Assembly: GCA_026936325.1 (NCBI GenBank)
Contig: JAPTHN010000008.1
Coordinates: 52,059,706 to 52,123,705 of the forward strand
Length of the DNA: 64,000 bases
Origin: Platynereis dumerilii
Lineage: Eukaryota > Annelida > Polychaeta > Phyllodocida > Nereididae
Direction of reading: 5' to 3'
Below the pieces are notes generated by a model. The model was not told where the DNA came from and did not search any database. It saw only the letters and a list, made by a program, of their open reading frames with translations. The first letter of the stretch is position 1. Every line of letters begins with the position of its first letter. The translations under genes were made by a program, and so were the position numbers. Positions 47,222 to 59,280 of the stretch are shown here, piece after piece.

Positions 47222-47558
47222 TTATAGCAGCTGGGTGGCCAAGTGATTAAGGTTCCCGCCTGCTCCGCTGAAGGTCTTTGCCTGCATGGGTTCGAACCCC
47301 GGGTGCCCGGGGAACCCAAAGCTTTCAGTCGACCTTCATGAGCAAAATCCCAGCTGGATGTCGTTCGGATGAGACGTTAAATTGGCGGCCCCTTGTATCA
47401 GTGTCTATGCTGGGCAAGTAAAAGATCCCTCACATGGGGTAAATGTGTAACATGTTGAGGACTCCCGCTCTCTCTCCCATCTTATCAATCAAGCCTCGTG
47501 AGCGCCCAGAACTGGGCTTAGAGGGCTGCACTTATCATATCTGTCTATCTATCTATCA
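47222..47558 (+). mobile_element. tRNA-derived SINE, family 1, best copy
   Basis: Box A TGGCCAAGTG at 47236-47245 and a perfect box B GGTTCGAACC at 47289-47298. These lie in a tRNA-like head of about 85 bp, followed by a 210-bp body (CCAGCTGGATGTCGTTCGG, CCTCACATGGGGTAAATG, GAACTGGGCTTAGAGGGCTG) and a TCTA microsatellite tail. The polymerase III promoter looks intact. Other copies are at 16099, 28381 and 37615. Confidence 0.92.
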
Positions 47559-47629
47559 TGCTCTCACTCAGAGAGCAAATTTGAAGGATACACAGTTCTA
47601 GGATAGATAATAAAGAGGGGAATTTAGTG

Positions 47630-48434
47630 GGGATTTTTCCCGAAAGGACTAAACATTTTAGGGAGGGTCCCTTAAGAAGTACTAAGGCAAGGGAATCCTC
47701 AGCTTAGTACCTCTTAAAGGAGGGCATGGACCTATAAAAGGAGCCAGTGGAGGCATCCTTCATTCTGATTCTGGCACTCAAACAGTCAACATCTCCCATT
47801 TTCCTCAGTTAAAATCTTAAATACCAGCAATAATACTGCATGAAAAAAGTCCATTTTTCAACTACATGATATTTCGTAACAATGGAATACAAATCTGCAG
47901 TTTTGAGCAAATCAAGTCATTTTTAAGACCATAAAAATAGCATTTTAATACAAATCTGAGCTAAAAATTGAATATGAGCTGCTGTGAGCTGATTGGTTAT
48001 GAAAACTGACAACTGGAGGGTCATTAGGACTGTCCACTTCAAAGGAATTCCAAATTACATTGAAATTAGAAACCCTAATTACAGTTTAATTGCCCTTCAT
48101 TAGCAGCAATCCACTTTCCTAAAAAAGCCAAAAACTTTTAATAATGCAGATAATAATGTTTGTTTTAAGGATAAATGTATGATATGCCACTAAACATAAA
48201 TCCTGAAATTTTCATTAAAATCGGAGCATTATTAACAAAGTTATGGTATATTGACCACTGCACTAGAAATATAGCAGCAATCAAAGCCATATGATTGGTC
48301 AATACCCTATCCTAGTTACCCAATCAGAGAAGAATCCCATTTAATTGCTGTACCCGGGTATATTGGTACCCCCTCAATGCCCTCCTTTAAGGGACCCTCC
48401 CTAAAATGCTTATAGTCCTTTCGGGAATAATCTC
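47630..48434. mobile_element. Foldback-ended element, GGGATTTTTCCCGAAAGG family, 0.8 kb
   Basis: Left GGGATTTTTCCCGAAAGGAC, then ACATTTTAGGGAGGGTCCCT; the right end is the inverse with some decay (GAGATTATTCCCGAAAGG). The left end also folds on itself (CTTAAGAAGTACTAAG with CTTAGTACCTCTTAAAG). The interior has no recognised gene. A 162-bp relative is at 53655. Confidence 0.75.
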
Positions 48435-49079
48435 TATTAAGAAGTCCTGGTAGCAAAAGAAAAAAGAAATTAGGAACAGTTTAGGCCAGCAACAGCTTTT
48501 GTGTAAGCACTCGTTTATCGTCTGCTGTAACAAAATTTAAATTGTTTAGTGCATAAGTAAATTTATAGCAAGTTAATTTAACAGTATGATGTTTCACAGA
48601 GATAATACGTCACACGAACTAAACCACCAACATGTCTCACTTGAAGAGGTAGTCGTGACAACCTTTTAAAAATGGTTCAAGGGTAATTTCTTAATGACTG
48701 GGCAGTAAATACCAACTTTACTAAGGTTCCAAGTAACTTTACCCAAGGCTGTGTTTAACAATAACTGAAAAAAGAAATGAATAATTGTTCTTAACAAAGG
48801 GAAAGTTGAGGTAAGCATAGAAGGACAAAACTAAGAGGGTGGGGTTGGGAGTTTTGCCTGAGGAGCTTCTACCTTTTCCCATGTGTTTCCTTAGGGGAGG
48901 GTGTTAATTTTTAAAAAATATGCTGGAATTTGACTTATGCCAATTGCTCAGGAAATATACCTATATTAGTTTCCCCCAACATTAAAACTGACATTTTCAA
49001 ATAAGTGTCACTGCTGACTTACCAAGCCCATTGGTTTGGCAGATATGGTGTTTTTGGACAAGGGCTTGGATTTTGATAA
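48435..49079. other. No gene recognised
   Basis: 48835-48905 (GGGGTTGGGAGTTTTGCC) resembles the inside of the Harbinger-type MITEs; otherwise nothing supported. Confidence 0.45.
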
Positions 49080-49560
49080 TGATAATGATAATAATAATGA
49101 TGATAATAGCTTTAAATAGCACCAGTTCCAAAACGAGTTTGCTCACCGAGGTTTGAGTAACCAGTTAATTGTAGTGTCTGTTGTATTTAGACTCCTTTTG
49201 AAAGACTCAAGTGATTGTTTTTGTATCAGGTCTTCGGGCAATTTGTTCCAGAGAGTCGGGCCAGACACCATGAAAGCCCTGGAACCCCAGTTATTGTTCA
49301 GCCTGATACTAGTTAGACCAAGGAGCCCTTTTTCTCAGTTCTTAAGTCTTAACGAAGACAATTTCCGATGAATTAGCTCCCTGAGATACGATGGAGATTG
49401 GTTGTTCAGACTTTTCCGGGTAGTCTTCAGAATCTTGTATTGCATCCTAGCAGGAATAGGAAGCCAATGCAGGTTTTTCCACGTTATAGTGAAATTATCG
49501 CTATAAGTAGATCTAATCATCAACTTGTGCGACCGTTTGACCGAATTTTTAGACTCAGCA
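49080..49560 (-). mobile_element. 5'-truncated LINE, C-terminal end of ORF2
   Basis: On the minus strand a frame reads WKNLHWLPIPARMQYKIL, then NNQSPSYLRELI, and further on GSRAFMVSGPTLWNKLPEDL, the standard C-terminal block of CR1/L2/Rex-group reverse transcriptase ORFs. One in-frame TGA interrupts it at 49335-49337. A microsatellite tail based on ATTATC follows at about 49075-49110. The reverse transcriptase catalytic part is missing. It is unlike the C-terminus of the LINE at 54.7-59.5 kb, so a different family. Confidence 0.8.
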
Positions 49561-49841
49561 TTGGAAATGATTCATTTCACTGCACTTTGAAATTTAAATA
49601 GGGGTATATGTTTCAATGAAAGATGTCTATGAAGTTCAAATAAATCTTTAACTGAAAATATCAAATGAAACTTTAATTTCACTATTTCTTAGGAAAAAAT
49701 TAAAATTTGGATGTTAAAATGCACACCGTAAATTTGATAATCTAAATTTCTGGATTTAGGTAAAAAAATAACGTGCAAGCACTTTAAGAGATGCTTGCAG
49801 ATAGACTGCCCATGATAGTATCTACCCCTTTGCCTGTCACC

Positions 49842-49930
49842 TGCACAAGGGTATCTGGCATGTGAGACCTGCAGAGGGTATCTGGCATGTGAGACTTGCT
49901 GGAGGGTATCTGGCCTGTGACCTACTTTTG
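49842..49930 (+). repeat. Three-copy tandem repeat, about 28-31 bp
   Basis: AGGGTATCTGGCATGTGAGA recurs three times with small changes, each followed by CYTGC. Confidence 0.8.
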
Positions 49931-51889
49931 GTGATTGACCTTTGACCTGCAGAAAGTCAGCCTGTTTGTTTTCTTTATTAATTTCTTCATCTCAGAAAGA
50001 CACCTAAAGTTTATCAACGCAAGATAAAATTCTATTGAGACTGTATGCAAAGTTTTAATGACAGAGATGAAACGGCATGACCAAGGCAGTTGTCATAAGT
50101 TTCAGAGCCTTCCTCCCACAATAGAGATGCCGCTTGCAAGCAAGCAAGCATCTCTAAAAATATTCATTATTGATGCTGCACGTACACTGTACAAATGCAA
50201 AAAATGCATAAATTGTTTTACAGTTTTCAATTTTACATTTTAGCTCAGTCCATTAAATGGTGTGAAGTAGATGAATTGGATACAAATCATGAGTTACTTT
50301 TTTCCGTAACACTTTACAAAAATCATGTTTGCTTAGTCTGTTAGAAGCATAGAAAGTTTGTCAACCATGAAAATGTAGAAAGTTATTCTTGTTAGTGACA
50401 CAAATCTGTGTGAAGATGCTCTCACAAAAAGGACTGCAAGTCATGTCTTGTCAATTGTAAATTACCAAACGAGTGGAGTTAATTTTTTTATCCCATCTTC
50501 CCTATTTTTTGTTCAGAACCAATGACAGATAAGTTTCTGCCAAAAATTGTTTAATGAATCTATTATACATGGAATGAATGAAAATTGCCACTTTGTGTGA
50601 TGATCATGCGAAAATGGAAAGGCAACAACTAGAAAAAAGAAAAACATGACGTACAAAACTTTTTGACGATATTTTTTAAAATGTATATATATACAGTAGT
50701 GGACTTGAAAATAGACATTTTGTGAAAAACGATCACTCGAATCGTACATAACAGGTCCATGCATCACAAGACCAATCACGTTATAAAACCAACAAGGGAG
50801 TCAGATGGCAACTCGTGCCATTGGAAAAAAAGGACGACAAAATGGTATTATAACATTGATTTTAATTTGCATAATTATATTCTAAATGATTAGTGACTTA
50901 TAAAGCTTAAGGGTGAAAAGGGCCCACCATGCATACCCTGGTCCCCCTACCCCCCCCCCCCCACCTCAATGGCAGGGGAGGAAATTTCCCTCTTTGTCTC
51001 CCCCCCTCCCCCTGTTTTGGCACCATTGTAGACCAACTTACCAGGACTACCTTCCTTTCTGCACTCCCCAACATAGACCACGAAGCCGTGGACATGAACC
51101 ATTATAAGCATTAATTCATGGCGAAATTTTTTCAGTCAGCAACTTTTTTTTTAAAGCCATGAGCAGTCAAGACTTTTTTGAGCTGGCCAGCAGCCACCAC
51201 TTCCTGAAGGCAGAAGGGGCAGTCTTATAACGCAAGGCCCACTGAATTTAATACATGCATTATAGACTTTTCAGAAACTGGGAGTGTTTCGTTTCACTAA
51301 AAATAAGTTATGCAGCAGGGTATTTGGTTGAGATGTCAAAAAAAAAGTAAAACATTTCAAAAGGTTCTTTATCCCTGGGCATATGCTCAAGCCATATATC
51401 ACACAAATTGGTGTAAACAGCAAAAATAATATGATGTATCACCTAGTTGATCTTATGTATGAAAGGGTTACATATTTTCTTCACATCATTATTTTGTTTC
51501 TTTGACTTGAATCACTTGAAGTGAAAGTGAAATATAGTGAGCTTTTCTACGAATAAAAAGTTGTGTTTTAAAATGTCTTTTCATGTGAAAAAAGAACTAA
51601 TAAACAATTTTGATACTATAGTGGAAATTCCACTTGGGAGGAGCTGAAAAGCCTCTTAATTATTTACAACCAAAGTTGCCTCACTACAGCCTTTCACTGC
51701 TGTTAATTATTTTAATTGTAGTACATTCGTCATCTTATTCAGTATAATATTACTCTGAAGACTGCATGTTCAGAAATGAACCTAAGTTAAAGATTCAGGC
51801 CAGATATATTGAATTTTCAGCTTCCTGAATAGGGCCAGCTTGAGCCAATTATATCATCACGCCGATGCTCCCCCCCTGCCCGCCCAGGG
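49931..51889. other. No gene recognised
   Basis: AT-rich; a C tract lies near 50950-50963 and other simple runs occur. Short frames around 50907-51114 come from the C-rich patch. Confidence 0.5.
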
Positions 51890-52925
51890 TGCAGAGTAAT
51901 ATATATATATAGAATTTTATTTGACAACGAAAAATATCATCATGATACATGTGTCATATAAATAAACTAACTACAAAGTGTAAAGGGGAAAAATATATGT
52001 ACAAAAGAGGGATAGTAACTACAACTAATAAGGAGGAGAAGCAATAATGAATGCAATAATACTGAAAATCTTAGAAATAAAACTATATAAAAGTTTGTGT
52101 TGAATCATATTTTACCAGTATTTCAAGTCAGAATATCATAGATTTATATTGAAGCGAGAGCAATGAGGCACAGACTAGCGGTAACCGCTCAATGTCCATG
52201 CCACGAAGCTATAATATCAATAATGCAGTTGAAAGCACCATGAGATAACTATAATATTAGATAAAAATAATACATTATATGGTAAAAGCTTGAATAGGTA
52301 TTTAAAAGGAGCACCATTTGCTATTCTAGGATATCACAATGCTACAGTTTTTACAGGTAATTTTCAGCACACTCATAGGTATTAAAGACAAAGAAATACA
52401 ATAGTTATCATGATTATGGACAGGTCAAATAAACATTGCAACAAAATGAAGCACCATTAACACAGTATAAATTGTACAAAGCAAAATATTTACATGATAC
52501 AAAGCAAACACATGGAAGCAACGCAGTCAATATGCCACCAACCACTCAGACACCAGGAGCAACTTACTTGACTAATATCAAGTGCAAAGTACAATGATCA
52601 TGGTTAAATGTCAATTTTTAATGCAGAGTACAAAAATTTACCAAGTGCCATGTTTAGGTTTAAATCTTTAGAGACCATTATTTGATGAAATTGTTCAAGT
52701 TGTGAGAGTATTGTGAAACCTAAAATGGATTCAGATGCTATGTGTAATAAATTTACTCTGGCGTCAGACCATTTGGTACAAATCATTAAACAGTGAAATT
52801 CATCTTCAACAAGGTTTGAGTTACATTTTTCACAAATTCTATTTTCCGCCGGAACAAATGGGCGTTTATGCCTCCCTAATTCGATATTTAGGTTATGAGA
52901 ACTAAGCCTAAAACGTGCAATATTA
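51890..52925 (-). mobile_element. 5'-truncated LINE, cysteine-rich ORF2 C-terminus
   Basis: Minus-strand frame from about 52925 to the stop at 52604. It reads RFRLSSHNLNIELGRHKRPF, then RICEKCNSNLVEDEFHCLMI with a following C, the C-terminal zinc-finger-like block (CxxC...H...C) common in several invertebrate LINE families. About 700 bp of putative 3' UTR follow down to a TA-repeat tail at 51899-51910. Upstream coding sequence is replaced by a G-rich minisatellite with which it shares an accidental open frame of 253 codons. Confidence 0.7.
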
Positions 52926-52945
52926 GTGTAAACCGATTTTAAGGA

Positions 52946-53332
52946 GGTTGCACAGAGAAAGGAGGGGGTACAGAGGAAGGAGCAAGAATGTTTCATAGAG
53001 AAACAAGGGGGCACAGAGCATGGAGAGGGGCAGAGCAAGGTGGGGGGGGGGGCATAACAAGGAGAGGGCGCAGAAGAAGGAGGGGCACAGAGCAAGGAGA
53101 AGTGCAGAGCAAGGAGGTGGGACAGAGAAAGGAGGGGGGCAGAGCAAGGAGGGGTGCAGAGCAAGGTGGGGGTGCAGAACAAGGAGGGGCACAGACAAAG
53201 GAGGAAGCATAGCAAGGAGGGGGTGCAGGGAAAGGAGGGGGTGCAGAGCAGGGAGGGCTTCAGAGCAAGGAGGGGCACAAAGGAACGAGGGGGCACAAAG
53301 CAAGGAGGGGCACAAAGCAAGGAGGGGGCGCA
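52946..53332. repeat. G-rich minisatellite, unit about 16-20 bp
   Basis: About twenty degenerate copies of GCAGAGCAAGGAGGGG on the plus strand with very strong purine/pyrimidine strand asymmetry. It stays open in several frames on both strands, which is a repeat effect. Scraps of the complementary repeat are seen at 53520-53560. The array abuts the truncated LINE at 52925. Confidence 0.9.
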
Positions 53333-53654
53333 ATTAGAGACGAAAAAAAAAAGAATAGAGATCAATAGATAAAATAGCCAGGAAAGTTAAGTTTTTATTA
53401 AAAAAGAAATCACAGTACTTTTGAACTTACACAACAGTAAAAGTCTTATTAATATTGTTTCTCTCGGCATTGATTTCAGTGTCAAGCAAGACAAGAAAAA
53501 GTGAGCAGAGGGCTATGTGTATGCCTCCTTGCTCTGCACCCCCTCCTTGCTCTACGCCCCCGGCAACCGCCTTGTTCGCTTGATTGTCGAGCTGGCCCTG
53601 TTCCTGAATCAACACACCTAGCCGATCTTCTGCCTATAACAATGCATCATAGTA

Positions 53655-53816
53655 GGGATTTTTCCTGAAAGGACTAAACATTTTAGGGAGGGTCCCTTAA
53701 GAGGTACTAAGCTTAACTTAGCATTTTAGGGAGGGTCCCTTAAGAGGTGCTAAGTTAAGCTTAGTACCTCTTAAGGGACCCTCCCTAAAATGTTTAGCCT
53801 TTTCGGGAAAAATCCC
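53655..53816. mobile_element. Nearly perfect palindromic MITE, 162 bp
   Basis: GGGATTTTTCC ends and almost complete self-complementarity, with the core ACATTTTAGGGAGGGTCCCT. The left arm holds an internal direct duplication of that word. Flanked by TAGTA on both sides (53650-53654, 53817-53821): either a 5-bp duplication or TA with chance extension. A relative of 47630-48434. Confidence 0.85.
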
Positions 53817-54130
53817 TAGTATCGGACTGTTATAATTCCTGCTGAGTTGTTTGATTAATCTGCAAACTTGTGACTTTACAACTTAAAACTTTGATGGACC
53901 TTGCTATAAACAAAAGGCTTTCACAATTTTTGTATACATTGGATTCTGTGAGCAATGCATAGTTGTTCAGTTTGGCTAACAGGCTGTGATGTGGCAATTG
54001 TATGGGCTTTTCCAGACCAAATTCTCACTCTGACATTGCCTTGAAACTGCGAAGCACAGTTGAGGTGGATTCACATCGCCGTGACATCGGCCAGAAGAGC
54101 TTAGAAGCTGGGGGAATCAGCCTCAGTTAA

Positions 54131-54513
54131 CACTGTGTACTAACCAAGTGACCTAATTAAGGATTTTTTGTTTACATTTTGCTAGTTCTCATATATAGAG
54201 CAAACAACAAACATTGCATTATAGCCAGTATGCTGTCTTATGGTACAAGTAATACACATACAAATTTTGGAATCAATCAGTTAAGTTTTCTGGGGGATTA
54301 GGCAGTTTTAGTAAATTTTAGTGAATCTTTTACTAGAATCGCCAAATATTTTGATTGTTGAATATTTAGTGCTTGTAATTTCACATCAAGATGTCTCATA
54401 CATAAATACAGCAGACAGGCTATGTTATGTTGTAATTGGATTGGTTTTTTGTCTAACATTTAAGATTTTATGATAATCTAGGTCACTTCGCATAGAGCAA
54501 AAGGTACACAGTG
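54131..54513. mobile_element. Chapaev-like MITE, 383 bp
   Basis: CACTGTGTAC ends with 4-bp duplication TTAA (54127-54130, 54514-54517). The right end read on minus, CACTGTGTACCTTTTGCTCT then ATGCGAAG, matches the 4.9-kb element at 1767. Two copies with different 4-bp targets (ATAA, TTAA) support a genuine 4-bp duplication. Confidence 0.82.
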
Positions 54514-54877
54514 TTAAGATTGACCTCCCAGCTTACATAATTACACTGCTAAAGAATATAGAGGTGCCAACTGTGACAATGAGTTGTCACTGATATCACA
54601 CTTCAACAGCATGGAAAGGAACATTGATTCTATGTAAATATGACAGCAACAAAATACTTATTAGAGAGGTTTTGCGGACGTGCACGTACTCGTGTACATG
54701 TACGACTGTACTTAATAACAATAACAATAACAATAACAATAACAAATTTTTATTTAAAGTCACATGAAATAAAACAATAAAACACTAGCAACCAGTGCTA
54801 TTTTGTGACTAGAGGAATATATACACTATGTACAAATAAATAAAACAAGATAAAATCCTTTAAGAACGTCGAACACA

Positions 54878-57861
54878 TTAAGTAAAAGAATCAGAGTAGT
54901 TGTTATTAACATAAAACCAAATGCTACTCGGTAAAACATGTTTCTGCATTAAAATTTTAAAATCTTCGAGACTTCCAGCTTCTTTTACATTATTAGGCAG
55001 CTGATTCCAGATTTTGACCCCAACATAGACAAGAGATAGTTTTCCATAAGTGGTAGTATTAGGACATTTTAGCATGAAATTTTTATGTCTACGTAAACTA
55101 TAATTGCTACCGTGAGTTCGAAAGAGTTCATTTACAAAGGATGGTAGTAGGTTATTGGCTACTTTATACATTTCTATTGCAATTTTGAAAATAAAAGTGG
55201 AATTAACATTTCTGGATTTACATTAATTTAATAAGTCTTCGTAGCCTGCTTCAAAGTTACCGGTAACAAATCTTAGAGCTTGATGCTGAATTTTACACAG
55301 TTTTTTCAAAAGTGTTTTGTTACATAAGGACCATACAACTGGACAATATTCATAATTGGCCGATATAAAAGCATTATATAATAATAATTTTGTTTCATGA
55401 TCGAGAGTGTTGCTTAATCGCATTAAGGCATTGACCTGTCGACTGGCTTTAGTACAGACATTTTCTACATGATTAGCAAAAGATATTTTCTCATCAATAA
55501 GAACTCCCAAATATTTTATACATGACTGGCTTTGAATAACAGTGTTATTGACCGATAGATTACCTAGTTCTGTATTACCAAAGGATATTAACTCAAACTT
55601 ATCAGGATTGGCTTTCATGCCATTTGAGGTGAACCACTCTAGCATATTACATAAATTTACTTCGAGAACAGATTTTAACAATTGAACAGATTCTGCGTGA
55701 TATGAAATAACATTATCATCTGCATAGTTATATATTTGACAATTTTTAACAAAGAAGAAGATGTCATTAATAAATAGGTTAAACAATATAGGGCCTAACA
55801 CCGACCCTTGAGGTACACCCTTTTTAATTTTACACCAAGCACTTCTATCATTATTTATCTTAATACGTTGGTACCTATTGCTTAAATAGTTCTGAAATAT
55901 TGCTAGACAATTATGGTCAAAACCATAGGCATTCAATTTAGCCAATAAAAGTCCATGGGGGAGCACATCGAAGGCTTTACTTAGATCCATACTGACTGCT
56001 GCAGCAAACTTGTGATTGTCGAGGCTTGACTTCCAATCTTCAACAGCTTTTAAGATGACGCATTGTGTATTGTGACATTTTCTATAAGCAGCTATTCTGT
56101 TATTAAAAATAGTATCCGTATAAATAGACATTTGCGAATTAATCAATTTCTCTATTACAATATTTAAGCTAGGCAGAATGCTGATAGGTCTATAGTTCGT
56201 TTTTTCATATTTGTCACCACTTTTATAAATTGGAGAGACTTCAGCCTTCTTCAAGACGGACGGAAACACTTTATCACTGATGATTTTGTTGAACAGCCTT
56301 GTAATGACGCTCGTAAGGGATGGACCGCCGATCTTCAATAACTTCGGTGGGAAGGAGTCGTGTCCAGTTGCCTTGTTGGGATTCAAGACTTTAAGGACCT
56401 TGGCAACGTCATGATTGTTAACTCTGTTCAGGGTGAAAGACAGGTCTTGATTTTGCCTTCTGATGACGTTAACACTGGGATGGTCTTGGTAGTGAGATAT
56501 AATATCACAGATTGGACTTTCCACAAAGTCCTCATTTAAGCCAATATTATCCGTGATGGTACTGAAGTGATTGCTGAGGATAGTAGCAATATCACTGGGC
56601 ACAGTATAAATTTTATCACCGTCTCGGAGAGCAGAGAACTCATTTTGGCATTTCTTGTTTGAAAAGAAAGGTCGTATAGTTTGCCAGAAGCTTTTGTCAC
56701 CACGGGAGCAATGATCTCGAAAATAGTTCCGCATAGATGAACGTTTTAGGGATACGAATAAATTTCGTTTCTGGCGGAAATCCTCCCATTTGGTTTGGCT
56801 GTGGGGATCTTTACGTGCTTTGTTCTGGGCCTGACGTTTGCGGTACATGGCTTTGCGTAAAGCGCTGTTCATGACAGGGGCATCGGTGTGTTTAATAATC
56901 TTCTTCTTGAGGGGGGCGTATCTGTCAACAACATCTTTCAGCAGCTTATCGAAAGTCCAATATGCATCATCAATATCGGGAAAAATATCCATGAGATGGA
57001 AAGGAGTATTTTCGAGATCTTCTAGAAATGCTTTTTCATTAAAATGTTTATAACTTCTATAATATTTAATCTTCGGAGTATTTCTAGGCACAGAAATTTT
57101 TGTAGCTGTAGCTATCAAATGATGGAAGTCGCTGAGGCCACAATTGAAGTTGACTACTTTGTTAAAACGTCTTGGTTTACTTGCATAAAAATGGTCAATT
57201 ATGCTGGGGGTACCTTTAAAGCAAGTTGGAGAGTTGACCATTTGGGTAAGCGAAAAATTATCAAGATAGTCTTTAACCATGATAGCTTTAGAGTCATGTA
57301 AGGTGTTGATATTTGTATCACCCATAATCACAATGTTATTGGACATGGCTAACAACTTGTCAGTGATGAGATACAATGAGTTGAAGAAGGCTTCGAGTGG
57401 GGCGGATGGCAGTTTGTAAATTGTCATAATGATCCACTTTTCCTTCTTAACACTTATTTCAACACAGAGGCTCTGCATATCCGAATTGTTGACTTCAAGC
57501 TCACGACATCTATGGTGGGGATATCATTTCGTATCAAAGTCATTAATCCACCACTTGTGCTGCTTGAATCTTGACGTAAAAGGTTAAACCCTTTCAATGT
57601 AAACTGGGCGTCAGGGAAGCTTTCGTCTATTTTGGTCTCTATTATGCTAAAACAGTCAACAAGTTCATCATGGAATATATCACTTAAACATGTGAATTTA
57701 TTCCTTATACTGTTTATATTTAGGAAACCCATGATTAATGAAGATGGGTTGCTGCATCTGAGGTTTCTAAGATGGGACCATGTGTCCATGGAAGCACTAT
57801 CTGTTTCTATGATTGGGGACGTATCGCTGGCTGCAGGAGGATCTTGGGCGATTGCATCCAT
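54878..57861 (-). pseudogene. LINE ORF2: APE endonuclease and reverse transcriptase, two breaks
   Basis: Begins at 57861, 48 nt after the ORF1 stop. The endonuclease shows LNINSIRNK and IIETKIDESF in the first part and GDTNIN and SDFHHL in the second. These parts are in different frames, so there is one frameshift near 57490-57510. The reverse transcriptase has KSGDKYEKTNYRPISIL, SMDLSKAFD, GVPQGSVLGPILFN and an intact YADD box (about residue 585 of the downstream frame), then IKYLGVLID. The frame meets TAA at 55223-55225 and continues in the same frame through EMYKVANNLLP and KIWNQLPNNVKEAGSLEDFK to 54878. That is one premature stop in the C-terminal domain. Catalytic residues are otherwise preserved. 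Confidence 0.88.
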
Positions 57862-57909
57862 GGCTTGAAGCGAGCCTGACGGAGCGGCCCCGGTGCACTG
57901 GCCAACGAC

Positions 57910-59280
57910 CTAGTATTGATACCCATGCTCAGACTCGTGCTGAACATCCCAACTGGAGCTGGAGTGATACGAGTGACGGTGATGCTTGCTCTTGTGACCT
58001 TTCTCCCCGCAGTCATGGCAGGTGACTGGACCATTGTGACCACAGTTTTCCGTGCTGTGGCCCTGCTCGTTGCAGTAATAGCACGCATCATGATGGAAGG
58101 ACACTTCACTTTTTCTGGCAGGTCTTGAGTTGGAATATCGATGACTTTCAGTATTGATGGAGTTGCGTTGGCTGCGTCTGCCAGGTTTGTGGGGACCGAG
58201 GGGTGTAGTTTCTCGATTTACATTGCCACGAGGATTGCGATGTCTTGGGTGCTGAGCTGTCACGTCAGTGAGGCCTTTCTTTATCCTAAGTTTTAAATTA
58301 TTAGACAGTTTGTTGACACCTGATTTGGAGAGGTTTGGGCCTTTTCCGGCTGCCAGATATCCGTCATTTATGGAGCCGTCTCCAAGCGTAAACACTGGCG
58401 AGCTGTCAAGGTAGTCACACCCATTGTCATTGCACATAATTTCAAGATGGGAGTTGAGGGCATCAATTTTCTCTTTCAGTTGGGGCTTGTCAGTACGGGG
58501 GCATACACTTGACACACAAACTTGATTTGCTCTAGTTTTGGCTTTTTCAAGAAGGTTCGTGTATTTAGGAATGATGTCTGTAACAGAATCTGTGTCCTTG
58601 ATTTCACTGACATCATTCGAACCGACAACGAGCACAATTCTTTCATATTTATCGGGAGCATGGACTGGTTTGTCGAGTTCCTCACTTAGAGTGTCCACCT
58701 TGGCGTTAGGCGTGGCATGAACCTGAGTATTTTCCAGTCTTTTTTCATCAACTTGTGACAGTGTAAAATCGGAGAGGAGGAGTTCAGGCCTTGACATGTC
58801 ATTTTGCCTAAAATTGTTCCATTTGGCCTTGTTCAGTTCAGCTGTCAAGGAGACAATTTGGGATTGCAGCTTGGCATTTTCTGTGGCGAGTTTCATGTTT
58901 ACAACATCTTTGTTTTCAACCACTGCTTTGAGCTGGCCTAACTGCAATGCGAGGGTGGTTTTCAGCTGAGTCACCTCCTTGGAGACCTTTTTAAGTTCAA
59001 CAATGTCCTTGGATACAGTCTTGAAAGCACGAAACGCATCTATGCACTCAGGACATGTAAACACTGGACTTGCTGCCTTGGATTTAATGCCAATACACAC
59101 ACAGTGGAATTTCTTTGCACACATCTTGCATGGAGATAGCTTACTGTCAGCTCCTGCTGGATTGCTGCATTCGCTTATACAAATTTCATCGTCAGTATTT
59201 ACCACGCTAGCTTCGGGAGTCGGATCTTCTTCAACGTCGCCCATTTTGTTTACCGGCGTTGGTGAACCACTGGCTGTCAC
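57910..59280 (-). CDS. LINE ORF1: PHD finger, coiled coil, esterase-like, zinc knuckles
   Basis: 456 codons, intact. A C4HC3 PHD finger uses C34, C38, C51, C54, H59, C62, C76 and C79. Residues 85-155 form a coiled coil. Residues 165-335 resemble the SGNH esterase domain of CR1/L2 ORF1 proteins (VLVVGSNDVSE near 216-226). The nucleophile block, normally GDS, reads LSDF (169-172), and the usual D-x-x-H near the end reads GKGPNLSKSG (312-321). The catalytic serine and histidine thus appear lost and the domain probably serves a structural or RNA-related role. A basic region precedes two C-terminal zinc knuckles: C400-C403-H408-C413, and C421-C424-H429-H434 where His replaces the final Cys. The start Met is the first in frame after the 5' region. 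Confidence 0.88.
   Translation of the reverse strand: MTASGSPTPVNKMGDVEEDPTPEASVVNTDDEICISECSNPAGADSKLSPCKMCAKKFHCVCIGIKSKAASPVFTCPECIDAFRAFKTVSKDIVELKKVSKEVTQLKTTLALQLGQLKAVVENKDVVNMKLATENAKLQSQIVSLTAELNKAKWNNFRQNDMSRPELLLSDFTLSQVDEKRLENTQVHATPNAKVDTLSEELDKPVHAPDKYERIVLVVGSNDVSEIKDTDSVTDIIPKYTNLLEKAKTRANQVCVSSVCPRTDKPQLKEKIDALNSHLEIMCNDNGCDYLDSSPVFTLGDGSINDGYLAAGKGPNLSKSGVNKLSNNLKLRIKKGLTDVTAQHPRHRNPRGNVNRETTPLGPHKPGRRSQRNSINTESHRYSNSRPARKSEVSFHHDACYYCNEQGHSTENCGHNGPVTCHDCGEKGHKSKHHRHSYHSSSSWDVQHESEHGYQY

Noticed and set aside
47222-47310. Free-standing tRNA gene
   Set aside because: The tRNA-like part continues into a repeated SINE body and microsatellite tail, and it does not form a proper cloverleaf acceptor stem.
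52923-53365. Frames of 72-253 codons, some proline/cysteine-rich, others arginine/glycine-rich
   Set aside because: Translations of the G-rich minisatellite on both strands.
54000-54130. Forty-codon GC-richer plus-strand frame ending beside the Chapaev-like MITE
   Set aside because: No splice sites on either side, no homology, and the stop lies in the target duplication.
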